Counted from the stretch's first letter, positions 26,401-34,243 are shown. The stretch: 64,000 nt of DNA from Streptomyces sp. MST-110588 (GCF_022695595.1 NZ_CP074380.1:4748501-4812500), one strand, 5' to 3'. The notes: generated by a model not told the origin, from the sequence alone. Numbers and translations: made by a program.

Positions 26401-27435
26401 CCGGACCCGGAGCCGGCGCGGCTCGGCGGTGGGGGCCAGGTCGTCGATCAGCCACAGTTCGCCCGCGCACTGGTAGACGATGCGGGTGCCGTCGGTCGAG
26501 GCGTGCCGGGCGTAGAAGTCGGTGTGGTCGGAGTGCCGGCGCAGGTCCGTACCGTCCAGTCGGCACGAGTAAACGTTGCCTACGCCCTCGTGGTCGGAGA
26601 GGAACGCGATCCGGCCCCGGGCGCCCCCGGAGCCCCTCACGCCTTCCCCGCGCCCGTCGCAGCCCACGAACATCACCGAGTCCAGGTGGCCGTTCAGGCC
26701 GGGCAGCAGGCGGGTGCCGTGCAGCCACAGCCGGCCCGTGGCGCCGCCCCGGTAGCGCTTCCAGGCGGCGGGCTCGTGCGGCGGCTTACCCGTCAGCAGG
26801 AGGGTGCGGCGCTCCGTACCGCCGTGGTCGTGGCCGTCCTCGCCGCCGGAGCGGGAGCCGGAGCCGGAGCCGGAATCGAAACCGGAACCGGAACCGGAAT
26901 CGCCGGAGGTGGGGGCCGGGTCGGCGGTGACCGGGCCGGGGCCCGCGGGGTCCACCGCGTCCACGTCGCAGGGCGGCAGCTCGCAGGCGGGGAGGTCGGC
27001 GACGGCGATGTCGGCCACCGGGCCCCAGGGCAGCTTGCGCCCGGGGCTGCCGTCGGTCGGCACGCTGTAGGCCCAGGAGTAGTACGAGAAGGGCTGGCCG
27101 TGCGAGGAGACGGCGAGGACGTCCCCGTCCGGGCCCCAGCCGCACACCCGGGTGTCCGTACTGCCCCAATAGGTCAGCCGGCGGGCCGTACCGCCGTCGA
27201 CCGGGGCGAGGTGGACCTCCGGGTCCAGGCTGCGCCAGGTGGTGAAGGCGACGTGCCGGCCGTCGGGGGAGAAGCGCGGGTGGCCGACGCGGGTGCGGTC
27301 GACGGTGAGCCGCCAGGCGCGCGGGACCGGCCCGCCGTCGGTGGCCAGGGGGGCGATCCACAGATCGTCCTCGGCGGCGAAACACAGCATCTCGCCGTGG
27401 AGATGCGGGAACCGGAGATACGCGCCGTCGCTCAC
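23443..27435 (-). CDS. Tricorn protease homologue
   Basis: 1330 aa; the usual length in actinobacteria is about 1060-1170. Two beta-propellers (about residues 1-760, with repeated SPDGRHVAF and SPDSNWLTW blade motifs) feed peptides to the serine protease half. Catalytic groups are visible: Ser-His in LGTSHAYV (about 898-899), nucleophile region MTSSDGD (S1123 or S1124) and the glutamate in GWGVENHG (about 1181); a PDZ domain precedes the last part. It trims oligopeptides in the cytoplasm after proteasome-type cleavage. Start: GTG 27435 (VSDGAYLRF); longer readings enter 17-bp repeats. Extra length comes from a repeat insert (25724-25888), a Gly/Ser/Asp insert near 26830-26930 and a repeat tail (23513-23566). 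Confidence 0.9.
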   Translation of the reverse strand: MSDGAYLRFPHLHGEMLCFAAEDDLWIAPLATDGGPVPRAWRLTVDRTRVGHPRFSPDGRHVAFTTWRSLDPEVHLAPVDGGTARRLTYWGSTDTRVCGWGPDGDVLAVSSHGQPFSYYSWAYSVPTDGSPGRKLPWGPVADIAVADLPACELPPCDVDAVDPAGPGPVTADPAPTSGDSGSGSGFDSGSGSGSRSGGEDGHDHGGTERRTLLLTGKPPHEPAAWKRYRGGATGRLWLHGTRLLPGLNGHLDSVMFVGCDGRGEGVRGSGGARGRIAFLSDHEGVGNVYSCRLDGTDLRRHSDHTDFYARHASTDGTRIVYQCAGELWLIDDLAPTAEPRRLRVRLGGPRAGRRPYQVPAGSHINSVAVDTTGRASALGVRGSLYWLTHRDGPARTIHDVPGVRVRLPEMLGSTGRIAYVTDAEGEDAVEIADLPRAGTARPPRRIAAGALGRVHELVSSPDGERLAVAAHDGRLLLVDTGEDGTEVRDDGDSGSAEVRGNDSGGEDVSGTGDDAAKGDATRNGAARNDAAQSDAGQDIAARNVASQSDAAQNGPAQNGSVQTDAVQTDAARASAPVTELVRSTNGPVRDLAFSPDSNWLTWSHPGIGRSLRKIKIAKLSDGTVVDVTNGRFEDEQPVFTRDGRYLAFLSWRGFDPVYDVHTGDLSFPLGCRPHLVPLSSATPSPFALLPDGRPAAGGLDPAEHPGETGAPVLVEAEGLASRVTPFPVSASKYSSLYPVSGGGLVWLRWPISGALGETFASPDNTSGQPTLEHFDLVKAKRTELTSSLDSFALSGDGSRLVINDEGELRAVPATETADGDSTVYLDPRRILHDVDPAAEWRQAYEEAGRIIRAYFWDPGLCGIDWDAVLAQYRPLLERVASPDEFADLLREVLGELGTSHAYVTGGRRNEGPPHYQRAIGLLGANFVCRDGRWLAQRILPGESSDPKARSPLAGTGIREGSVLTHVDGRPVDPVTGPGPLLAAAGGTTVELTFTPAKGYVGPPRRVAVVPLVDERPLRYQDWVAKRRAVVRELSGGKCGYLHIPDMGGSGWAQFNRDLRMEVSLPALIVDVRGNAGGNISELVVEKLTRTIVGWDLTRDAEPVSYASNAPRGPVVAVADEMTSSDGDMITAAFKLQGIGPVVGMRTWGGVVGMTGRHRLVDGTAITVPMNAAWFDAYGWGVENHGVEADIEALRSPLHWAEGRHPQLGVAVRTALDLLERHPAAVAPDLSGVPDRRRPTLPPRGARPSEDEHTGRGNGNAGHGNGHAGGGGSVGALSARPYRNGGGPAPDSASDPGSASDPGSASDPSSASAPGRGSASGSYPGSAPGLT
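23513..23566. repeat. 18-bp tandem repeats encoding the tricorn C-terminal tail
   Basis: Three 18-bp units (23513-23530, 23531-23548, 23549-23566) encode the hexapeptide SASDPG on the minus strand; degenerate copies extend on both sides from about 23460 to 23580. The tail lies beyond the protease fold. Confidence 0.8.
25724..25888. repeat. Eleven 15-bp in-frame repeats inside the tricorn propeller
   Basis: Eleven degenerate 15-bp units, each about GCGGCATCGNTCTGT on the plus strand, encode DAAQN/DAVQT-type pentapeptides within a propeller loop (about residues 516-570). The block is clearly less GC-rich than its surroundings. Confidence 0.85.
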
Positions 27436-27540
27436 GTCCCCATGGTTTCGGCACCCCGTACGGGCGGCAACTCGACCCCGCGACCTCCGTGACCGCCTGA
27501 CGGCCGCCGCCCCGGGATCTCCGTGGCCGCGCGACGGCCG

Positions 27541-27591
27541 TTGTCCCGCGACAGCCGTTGTCCCGCGACGGCCGTTGTCCCGCGACCTCCG
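27541..27591. repeat. 17-bp tandem repeats upstream of the tricorn gene
   Basis: Units 27541-27557, 27558-27574 and 27575-27591 share TTGTCCCGCGAC and differ at one or two bases; part of a fourth lies at 27528-27540. A flanking direct repeat CGCGACCTCCGTGACCGCC occurs near 27479 and 27581. Apart from these and the palindrome at 27697, the 302-bp gap between the tricorn and TetR starts shows nothing else. Confidence 0.8.
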
Positions 27592-27696
27592 TGACCGCCC
27601 GCGCCCGGTCGTCACCTCCTGGCTCCGTGACGCAGAACACCGGCCGGAGGTTCTCGTTCGGCCGCCGGGAGGAGTACCGTCGTACCGTCGATGTGT

Positions 27697-27711
27697 ACGA
27701 AACCGTTTCGT
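27697..27711. promoter_or_regulatory. Perfect 15-bp palindrome, probable TetR operator
   Basis: ACGAAAC-C-GTTTCGT, arms of 7 bp around one base, 27 bp before the TetR start. Size and symmetry fit TetR-family operators. It could serve the TetR gene and, across the gap, the divergent tricorn gene. Confidence 0.75.
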
Positions 27712-27737
27712 TCATGTCGAGGGACGTGGAGGTGCCC

Positions 27738-28310
27738 ATGGGCCGCAGCCGACTGACGCCCGAACGGGAGGCCGAGCTGTACGCGGCCGTGCTCGACCTG
27801 CTCCGGGAGGTCGGTTACGACGCCCTGACGATGGACGCCGTCGCTGCCCGTACGCGCTCCAGCAAGGCCACCCTCTACCGCCAGTGGCAGGGCAAGCCCG
27901 AGCTGGTCGCCAGGGCGCTGCGGCACCGTAAACCGGTGCGCGCGGCGGGCATCGACACCGGGACCCTGCGCGGCGACCTCCACGAGATGGTGGCGCGCGA
28001 CGACGACCGGCGCATGGAGCGCGACTCAGCCCTGATGCGGGGCCTGGTCCGGGCCGTGCACGACAACCCCGACCTGCACCGGGCGCTGCGCGAGCAGCTC
28101 ATCGAGCCGGAGGTCACGGGACTGGACGCGATGCTGCGGCGGGCGGTGGACCGGGGCGAGCTGGCCGCCGACCACCCTGCGCTGACGTACGTGCCGCACA
28201 TGCTGGTGGGCGCCCTGGCGGCCCGGCAGCTCATCGAGGGCCGGCCGGTGGACCGGGCGTTCCTCACCGGATACCTGGACGCGGTGGTGCTGCCCGCCCT
28301 CGGCGTCTGA
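27738..28310 (+). CDS. TetR-family transcriptional regulator
   Basis: 190 aa. Helix-turn-helix at about residues 28-50 (MDAVAARTRSSKATLYRQWQ) followed by the all-helical ligand domain; the ending LVGALAARQLIEGRPVDRAF is common in TetR proteins paired with MFS drug exporters. ATG 27738 has GGAGG 5 nt upstream. No exporter gene adjoins: the tricorn gene is divergent and a frameshifted oxidoreductase is convergent, so the regulator seems to lack its usual partner, or acts only on itself and tricorn. A perfect palindrome lies between start and promoter region. Confidence 0.9.
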   Translation: MGRSRLTPEREAELYAAVLDLLREVGYDALTMDAVAARTRSSKATLYRQWQGKPELVARALRHRKPVRAAGIDTGTLRGDLHEMVARDDDRRMERDSALMRGLVRAVHDNPDLHRALREQLIEPEVTGLDAMLRRAVDRGELAADHPALTYVPHMLVGALAARQLIEGRPVDRAFLTGYLDAVVLPALGV

Positions 28311-28678
28311 CGCCGCGCCCGCCTGCTGCCGGTGTGCCGCCGCGTACGGCCGGCGCCGGGACAACTTCACACACCTCACAAGCCTCCGAAGGCGCCGTCA
28401 ATGAGCGGAGCGGCGCCACGGAGTACGCGCCCGCCCGTGGGGACGGGGAACGGCGCGCGACGAGGACCCGGCGGCGGCCTCCCCGGACGGAGGCCCGCCG
28501 GGCCACTCGGAATCCGCTCCGGCCCGGACACCGGTGCCCTCTCCAGTCGTACGAGGTCCAGCCGTACGAGCTCCAGCCGTACGAGCTCCAGTCGTACGAG
28601 CTCCAGCCCTACGAGTTCCAGCCGTACGAGTACGAAGCGCCGAGACATCACCCGAAGTGCGGCCCGAGCGCCACCAAC
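28311..28678. other. Gene-free gap between convergent genes
   Basis: The 368 bp between the TetR stop and the oxidoreductase stop contain the 15-bp tandem array at 28546-28635. An open frame on the plus strand (28334-28840) crosses the array but has no credible start site or domain and overlaps the oxidoreductase gene, so it is not called. Confidence 0.6.
28546..28635. repeat. Six 15-bp tandem repeats between convergent genes
   Basis: Units at 28546, 28561, 28576, 28591, 28606 and 28621 share GTACGAGCTCCA with few changes. Both strands read through in one frame as pentapeptide repeats (QPYEL forward, LVRLE reverse). Confidence 0.9.
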
Positions 28679-29604
28679 TCAGGGCACGGTGATGATGATC
28701 TTTCCGCGTGCGTGGCCGGCGGCGCTGGCGTCATGGGCCGCGGCGGTCTCCTTCAGCGGGAACGCGGCGTGCAGGGGGACGGTGAGGCGGCCCTGATCGG
28801 CCAGGTCCGCCGCAAACGGCAGCCCTGCCCAGCCCGGTGACCCTCCTGCCTCGGAGCGGGAGAACCGCACTCCGTGCCGGGCGGCGTCGAAGTCCGCGAT
28901 GGTCACCACGCGGTGCGGGTCGCCGACGATGGACACCAGTTCGGCAAGGGAGCCCTTGCCGGCCGCGTCCAGAACCACGTCGACACTGCGCGGAGCCAGT
29001 GCAGCAAGGCGATCGGCCAGCCCCGGCCCGTAGGTGACCGGTACGACGCCGAGTCCCTTGAGGAAACTGTGATTGCCCTCGCTGGCGGTGCCGATCACGG
29101 TGAGGCCGCGGGCCCGGGCGAGTTGCGCGGTGATGGTGCCGACACCGCCGGCGGCACCCTCGATCAACAGGGTCATGCCCTCGACGGCGTCCAAGGCTTC
29201 CAGTACACGCGTGGCCGTGTCGATATTGCCCGCGGCGCCACCCGCTTCCCCGAAGGACCACGACCGAGGCTTGGGCGCCCACGCCTCCAGCACGGCGTAC
29301 TCGGCCGCGGCGCCGCCCCGGTCCGCGTAGGGAACGAGACCGAAGACCGCGTCTCCCACGGCGGTGCCGGTCACTCCCTCCCCACCTCGTCGACGATGCC
29401 CGCGGCATCCATGCCTGGTATGTGGGGCAAGTCCAGGGAGACGACGTCCTGCAACATCCCTGAACGCAGGTACCAGTCGGCAGGGGTGACTCCGGTGGCA
29501 CGTACGGCGATGCGGACCCGGCCGGGCCCGGCGTGCGGCTCCTCGACCTCTTCGACGGCAAGAACCTCGGAACCGCCATAGCGGTGGTACTGCACAGCCA
29601 ACAC
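28679..29604 (-). pseudogene. NADP-dependent quinone oxidoreductase (zinc-free MDR family) with frameshift
   Basis: The N-terminal part (VLAVQYHRYGGSEVLAVEEV to MDAAGIVDEVGRE) is in one frame, from a GTG at 29604 with a perfect GGAGG at 29611-29615, and stops at 29371. The rest (GVTGTAVGDAVFGLVPYADR onward, with cofactor site EGAAGGVGTI) is in another frame to 28679. One more base in the four-C run at 29380-29383 joins them into about 308 aa, the normal length for QorA-type reductases. Either an undercalled homopolymer or a recent mutation; the rest of the gene is undamaged. Divergent from a TetR gene that likely represses it. Confidence 0.85.
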
Positions 29605-29718
29605 GGACAGCCTCCATACATACGGCACGTCGTTCGACAGGAGAACCCGCAGCCGCTCACCTCCGCGGCCGGGAGCCGGCTGCGGGAGCCCGCAGCATCA
29701 CGTCACGCTAACCCTGCT

Positions 29719-29740
29719 AAACGGTCGACCTCTTCCGTTT
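29719..29740. promoter_or_regulatory. Inverted repeat between oxidoreductase and TetR genes
   Basis: AAACGG (29719-29724) and CCGTTT (29735-29740) with a 10-nt spacer, in the 153-bp divergent gap just before the TetR start. Likely operator for that TetR protein. Confidence 0.55.
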
Positions 29741-29757
29741 GTGCTTAAGTGGGAGAC

Positions 29758-30438
29758 ATGCCTGACCAACTGTCTCGGAACCCACCCACCTCCCCCGACG
29801 GAGCCCCCGCCCCGAGACAGCGAGCCGACGCCCGGAACAACCGCGCCCGGCTCCTCCAGGCCGCTCGCGACGCGTACGCCCTCGACGGCACCGACGTGCC
29901 CTCCAGCGCAATCGCCCGCCGAGCCGGTGTGGGTGCCGCCACCCTCTACCGGCACTTCCCGACCCGCGGCTCGCTGATCGCGGCTGCGTTCTCCGAACAG
30001 CTCGGCCAGTGCGTTGCGGCCGTTGACGAGGCCCTCAAGGACGACGATCCCTGGCGCGGACTTCGTACCGCCCTCACCGAGGTCTGCCGGATGCAGGCCG
30101 AGGACCGCGGCTTCAGTGCCGCGTTCCTCGCCGAATTCCCCGACGCGCCCGACGTCCGGCGTGAACGTGCCCGCGCGGAGTCGGGCCTCGCCCGGCTGGT
30201 ACAGCGTGCGAAGGACGCCGGACAGTTGCGCAAGGACTTCGACAGCAGCGATATCACGCTGCTGCTCCTGGCCAACAACGGCGTCCTGCGCGACTCCCCG
30301 GCGGCTTCCATGGCCGCGTCGCGCCGCCTGCTCGCCTACTTCCTCCAGTCCTGCCGGCCGGCGGACGAGATGCCGCTGCCCGAACCCGCGCCACTCCGCC
30401 TCGACGACCTGTACAGGGCACCGCGTCGAACGGGATGA
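29758..30438 (+). CDS. TetR-family transcriptional regulator
   Basis: 226 aa. Helix-turn-helix at about residues 30-65 (SSAIARRAGVGAATLYRHFP) and a C-terminal domain resembling the SbtR/TetR_C_11 group. ATG 29758 is used; an in-frame GTG at 29749 is possible, and neither has a well-spaced Shine-Dalgarno site (GGGAG is only 2 nt from the ATG). Divergently arranged with the quinone oxidoreductase gene, the classic layout for a repressor of an oxidoreductase induced by its own substrate. Confidence 0.9.
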   Translation: MPDQLSRNPPTSPDGAPAPRQRADARNNRARLLQAARDAYALDGTDVPSSAIARRAGVGAATLYRHFPTRGSLIAAAFSEQLGQCVAAVDEALKDDDPWRGLRTALTEVCRMQAEDRGFSAAFLAEFPDAPDVRRERARAESGLARLVQRAKDAGQLRKDFDSSDITLLLLANNGVLRDSPAASMAASRRLLAYFLQSCRPADEMPLPEPAPLRLDDLYRAPRRTG

Positions 30439-30723
30439 CCGGATTGTCGAAGACGCGTTCGGTGATTCGGCGATTCCGTGATTCGGTGGCTGGTCGGCAG
30501 GCGGTGTGCGGCCGGGGTACGCAGGACCGCGCGGGTTCTGCGCAGCTTCGGCGGCTGTGTCCATGACGCCGACCTTCGCACAGATGCCCGGCTTTGCCGC
30601 TTTTCGGACGGCGCGGGGGTGACGCAACCGTTGTCGTCTCGCATGGCGAGCGCTCTTGCGACTTCATTGCAGTACGGCTCACGATAGGGGAATCCCGGCG
30701 CTCGGAGCGAAAGAACACTTGGC

Positions 30724-32916
30724 ATGCACGTACCAGACGGCTTCATCAACGCACCGGTGTCGGCGGGGGCCGGAGCGCTCGCCGCGGTCGCCGTCGCGGT
30801 CAGCCTCCGGGGTGCCCGCCGCGAACTGAGCGGCGGCACCGGCGGCATCACCGCGGCCGACGGCACCACCGGCGGCGGCGAGCGCACGGCGCCGCTCGCG
30901 GGCCTGGTCGCGGCCTTCATCTTCGCCGTCCAGATGCTCAACTTCCCGGTCGCCGCCGGCACCAGCGGCCACCTCCTGGGCGGCGCGCTGGCCGCGATCC
31001 TGGTCGGCCCGTACACCGGCGTGCTCTGTGTCTCCGTCGTGCTGCTCATGCAGGGAGTGCTCTTCGCGGACGGCGGGCTGACCGCGCTGGGCGTCAACAT
31101 CACCGACATGGCGATCGTGACGACGGTCGTCGCCTACGGCATCTTCCGCGGCCTGGTCAAGGTGCTGCCGCGCCGCCGCCGCTCGGTCACGGCCGCCGCG
31201 TTCGCCGCCGCGGTCGTCTCCGTTCCGGCCGCCGCCGTCGCCTTCACCGCCCTGTACGCGCTCGGCGGCACCACCGACGTCTCCATCGGCACGGTCTTCA
31301 CGGCCATGGTCGGCGTCCATGTCCTGATCGGCCTCGGCGAGGCGGCGATCACCGCGCTGACGGTCGGCGCGGTGATCGCCGTACGCCCGGACCTGGTGTA
31401 CGGCGCCCGCGGACTGGCCCGGCCGCTGGAACTGCGGACGGTCCCGCTGACGCCGGTACGGCCGGCCGGGGCCGAAGCGCCCGGGGCCCAAGCGCCCGGG
31501 ATCCAGCCGACGGCCGACGGGGCCGGCGCCATGGCCGGTACCCCGCTCGCCGCGGCGGCCGGGAGCACTGCCGCACCGGACGCCGTCGCCCGTACGGCCG
31601 CCGCCGCTGACGCCAACCCCAGCACCAGCAGCACCGACGCCACATCAGCCGGACCGGTGCCCGCCGCGGCACCTGGAGGGCGCCCCCGTTCCGTCCGCCG
31701 GGTGTGGCTGGCCGGCCTCGCCGCCGCGCTGGTGTGCGCGGGCGGCGTCAGCTACTACGCGTCCACCAGCCCGGACGGCCTGGAGAAGGTCGCCCACGAC
31801 AAGGGCCTGGACACCAGGACCGAGGAGCACGCCGCCAAGGACTCCCCGCTCGCCGACTACAGCGTCAAGGACATCGCGAACCCGCGGATCTCCGGCGGCC
31901 TCGCCGGGGTGATCGGCGTCGGCGCAACCCTGGCCGTGGGCACCGGCGTCTTCGTCCTCGTACGCCGCCGCAGGTCCGGCGCACAGCAGGACGCCGCAGA
32001 GCAGCACACCGCCCCCACGGCGCCGGGCAGCAGCACACCGCCCCCCACGGCGCCGGGCAGCAGCACACCGCCCCCCACGGCGCCGAGCCGCACGGCGAGG
32101 CCCTCTGACATGGCCACCGGCACCCATACGGTCCGGCCCCCCGCCCGCCCGGCCCCCGGCGGCCCGGGCGTCCGCGCGCTCTACCGGCACGGCCACTCGC
32201 CCGTGCACCGGCTCCCCGCGCAGTGCAAGATCGCCGCGGTCTTCTTCTTCGTCCTGACCGTGGTCGCCACCCCGCGCACCGCGCTGTGGGCCTTCGCCGC
32301 GTACGCCCTGCTGCTCGCGGCCGTCGCCGGGGCGGCCCGCATCCCCGCCCGCACCCTCCTCAAGCGGCTGCTGATCGAGGTGCCCTTCGTGGCCTTCGCC
32401 TTCCTGATGCCCTTCGTGGCACAGGGCCCGCGCGTCCACATCCTGGGGATGACGCTGAGCGAGTCCGGACTGTGGGGCGCCTGGAACATCCTGGCCAAGG
32501 GCACGCTGGGCGTCGCCGCCTCCGTCCTCCTGGCCTCCACCACCGAGCTGCGCGCCCTGCTGCTCGGCCTCCAGCGGCTGCGGATGCCCCCGCTGCTCGT
32601 ACAGATCGCGTCCTTCATGATCCGTTACGGCGATGTGATCACCGACGAGATGCGGCGGATGCGTATCGCCCGGCTCTCCCGCGGCTTCGAGGCGCGCGGC
32701 GTACGGCACTGGGGCGTGCTCGCCAAGTCCGCGGGCGCCCTGTTCATCCGCTCCTACGAACGCGGCGAACGGGTCCACCTGGCCATGGTCAGCCGCGGCT
32801 ACACCGGCAGCATGCCCGTCATCGACGAGACCACCGCCACCCGGGGCCAGTGGTGCCGCGCCGCCGCCCTCCCCCTGGCCGCCCTCGCCGTCTGCCTGCT
32901 GGGATGGACCCTATGA
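30724..32916 (+). CDS. CbiM-CbiN-CbiQ fused permease of a cobalt/nickel ECF transporter
   Basis: 730 aa in one open frame. Residues 1-235 are CbiM/NikM: the mature start MHVPDGF supplies the metal site (M1, H2) with H83 in GTSGHLLGG. Residues about 330-425 are a PDGLE/CbiN-like unit with two helices (YYASTSPDGLEKVAHDKG). Residues 480-730 are the CbiQ T-component, with the coupling helix SRGFEARGVRHWG. CbiMN and CbiQ are normally separate proteins; here a 30-bp repeat (residues 430-459) bridges them. Internal ATG 32110, with GCGAGG 9 nt upstream, could still produce free CbiQ. Stop overlaps CbiO (ATGA). No clear B12 riboswitch upstream (30439-30723), so cobalt versus nickel is open. Confidence 0.88.
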   Translation: MHVPDGFINAPVSAGAGALAAVAVAVSLRGARRELSGGTGGITAADGTTGGGERTAPLAGLVAAFIFAVQMLNFPVAAGTSGHLLGGALAAILVGPYTGVLCVSVVLLMQGVLFADGGLTALGVNITDMAIVTTVVAYGIFRGLVKVLPRRRRSVTAAAFAAAVVSVPAAAVAFTALYALGGTTDVSIGTVFTAMVGVHVLIGLGEAAITALTVGAVIAVRPDLVYGARGLARPLELRTVPLTPVRPAGAEAPGAQAPGIQPTADGAGAMAGTPLAAAAGSTAAPDAVARTAAAADANPSTSSTDATSAGPVPAAAPGGRPRSVRRVWLAGLAAALVCAGGVSYYASTSPDGLEKVAHDKGLDTRTEEHAAKDSPLADYSVKDIANPRISGGLAGVIGVGATLAVGTGVFVLVRRRRSGAQQDAAEQHTAPTAPGSSTPPPTAPGSSTPPPTAPSRTARPSDMATGTHTVRPPARPAPGGPGVRALYRHGHSPVHRLPAQCKIAAVFFFVLTVVATPRTALWAFAAYALLLAAVAGAARIPARTLLKRLLIEVPFVAFAFLMPFVAQGPRVHILGMTLSESGLWGAWNILAKGTLGVAASVLLASTTELRALLLGLQRLRMPPLLVQIASFMIRYGDVITDEMRRMRIARLSRGFEARGVRHWGVLAKSAGALFIRSYERGERVHLAMVSRGYTGSMPVIDETTATRGQWCRAAALPLAALAVCLLGWTL
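32011..32100. repeat. 30-bp in-frame tandem repeat bridging CbiN and CbiQ
   Basis: Units 32011-32040 and 32041-32070 are identical but for one base, and 32071-32100 is a partial third copy. They encode APTAPGSSTP-type decapeptides exactly at the junction where CbiMN normally stops and CbiQ starts. Confidence 0.9.
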
Positions 32917-33704
32917 ACACCGGCATCACCACTACCGGCATCACCACCACCGGCACCGCGCCTTCCCTGGAGGTCCGCGGTCTGGCCTACGCCTATCCCG
33001 ACGGCCACCAGGCTCTGTTCGGCGTCGACCTGACCGTCGCACGCGGCGAGCGGGTCGCGCTGCTGGGCCCCAACGGCGCCGGGAAGACCACGCTGGTCCT
33101 GCACCTCAACGGCATCCTGGAGGCCGGCGCCGGGACCGTACGCGTGGCCGGACTGCCCGTCGGCAAGCGCGACCTGGCCGAGATCCGCCGCCGGGTGGGC
33201 ATCGTCTTCCAGGACCCCGACGACCAGCTCTTCATGCCCACCGTCCGGGAGGACGTCGCCTTCGGGCCCGCCGCGGCCGGGCTGCGCGGCGCCGAACTGG
33301 AGGCCCGCGTCACCGAGGCCCTCGACCAGGTCGGGATGGCCGGTTTCGCCGACCGGCCGCCGCACCACCTCTCCTTCGGGCAGCGCCGCCGGGTCGCCGT
33401 CGCCACCGTCCTGGCCATGCGCCCGGAGATCCTCGTCCTGGACGAGCCGTCCTCCAACCTCGACCCCGCCTCGCGCCGCGAACTCGCCGACATCCTGCGC
33501 TCCCTGGACGTCACCGTGCTGATGGTCACCCACGACCTTCCGTACGCGCTGGAGCTGTGCCCGCGCTCGGTCGTGCTGTCCGGGGGCGTCATCGTCGCCG
33601 ACGGCACCACGCAGGACCTGCTGTGCGACACCGGCCTGATGCGCGCCCACCGGCTGGAGCTGCCCTTCGGCTTCGACCCCCGCTCGGTGACCCTGCCGCA
33701 GTGA
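32913..33704 (+). CDS. cbiO: Cobalt/nickel ECF transporter ATPase
   Basis: 263 aa. Walker A GPNGAGKTT, Q-loop IVFQDPDDQLF (the DPDDQLF form is typical of ECF ATPases), signature LSFGQRRRVAVA, Walker B LVLDEPSSNLDP, switch His in VTHDLPYA. Powers the CbiM-N-Q permease translated just upstream (ATGA overlap). A short Thr/Gly-Ile-Thr repeat leader (MNTGITTTGITTTG) precedes the domain. The last codons (33701-33704) fall within the left copy of a 23-bp direct repeat that bounds the next island. Confidence 0.93.
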   Translation: MNTGITTTGITTTGTAPSLEVRGLAYAYPDGHQALFGVDLTVARGERVALLGPNGAGKTTLVLHLNGILEAGAGTVRVAGLPVGKRDLAEIRRRVGIVFQDPDDQLFMPTVREDVAFGPAAAGLRGAELEARVTEALDQVGMAGFADRPPHHLSFGQRRRVAVATVLAMRPEILVLDEPSSNLDPASRRELADILRSLDVTVLMVTHDLPYALELCPRSVVLSGGVIVADGTTQDLLCDTGLMRAHRLELPFGFDPRSVTLPQ

Positions 33705-33723
33705 CGAACCCCGCCGTCCCTGT
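33701..33723. repeat. Left copy of 23-bp imperfect direct repeat
   Basis: Matches 35568-35590 at 21 of 23 positions. It contains the cbiO stop codon. The two copies enclose the DUF397/XRE/graspetide remnant island. Confidence 0.7.
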
Positions 33724-33752
33724 TGCCAACCCTCTTGCCCCAAGGGGGAGGG

Positions 33753-33965
33753 TCACCCATGGCGTTTGGCGAACTGCACAAGACCGGCGAACCCCGCACG
33801 GGTCAGGGCCAGGCGCGGGCCGTTCGGGTCCTTGCTGTCACGGACCAGGAACTCACCCGTTGCGCGCGCGTGATCGGGCGCCCATTCGATGCATTGTCCC
33901 CCGTCGCCGCCGCTGTGGGTGCTCTTGGTCCACCGCATGGGCTGAGGGTCGGGTGTGCTGCTCAT
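33753..33965 (-). CDS. DUF397 domain protein
   Basis: 70 aa, the whole length of the family: RWTKSTHSGGDGGQCIEWA followed by VRDSKDPNGPRLALTRAGFA. DUF397 proteins are partners (probably antagonists) of XRE/DUF5753 regulators in streptomycetes. Here its ATG overlaps the stop of the XRE remnant (ATGA at 33962-33965). Its partner has lost its DNA-binding half, so this copy may be an orphan unless it works with one of the many other XRE proteins. Confidence 0.88.
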   Translation of the reverse strand: MSSTPDPQPMRWTKSTHSGGDGGQCIEWAPDHARATGEFLVRDSKDPNGPRLALTRAGFAGLVQFAKRHG

Positions 33966-34243
33966 TTGGCGTGGTCCTCCATGATTCTGTGAATCAGGGC
34001 TAGCGACTCTTCCTCTGACAGTGCCCCCATGCGAAGCCGATCGAACATGCCGACGGCTTCCGCCACCACGCCAGAGGTGTCGTCCACTTGACCACCATGG
34101 GTGGGCGTCTCGGTGTAGACCGCGTGGGATGCGCCGTTCAACGAGAGCAGCGTGAACGGCAGGTGGCTGGGTGAGGCGCCTGCTTCGTACGGCAGCACCT
34201 GAACCGTGACGTGGGGTGACGCCATCTGCATGGCCAGGTGTGC
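33962..34243 (-). pseudogene. XRE/DUF5753 regulator remnant, N-terminal DNA-binding half missing
   Basis: Only the C-terminal 90 or so residues of a DUF5753 domain remain: [28 protein letters not shown], and the ending MGALSEEESLALIHRIMEDH. A complete member is about 270-290 aa with an N-terminal helix-turn-helix; none is present here. Upstream of about 34243 the minus-strand reading becomes unrelated, because the plus strand there encodes the end of an ATP-grasp maturase. The only in-frame ATG (34231) has no ribosome site. Both genes were cut at the same point. Confidence 0.8.

Noticed and set aside
28334..28840. 168-codon plus-strand frame with PYELQ repeats
   Set aside because: No credible start, overlaps the oxidoreductase coding region, and the repeat alone explains its openness.
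30439..30723. Cobalamin riboswitch upstream of cbiM
   Set aside because: I looked for the B12-box and conserved core elements and did not find them; there is only CTCGC-ATG-GCGAG (30638-30650) and a repeated GTGATTCGG. A covariance-model search would decide.
22467..32100. CRISPR-like array among the many tandem repeats
   Set aside because: Repeats are directly adjacent with no spacers and lie mostly inside coding frames; no cas genes.
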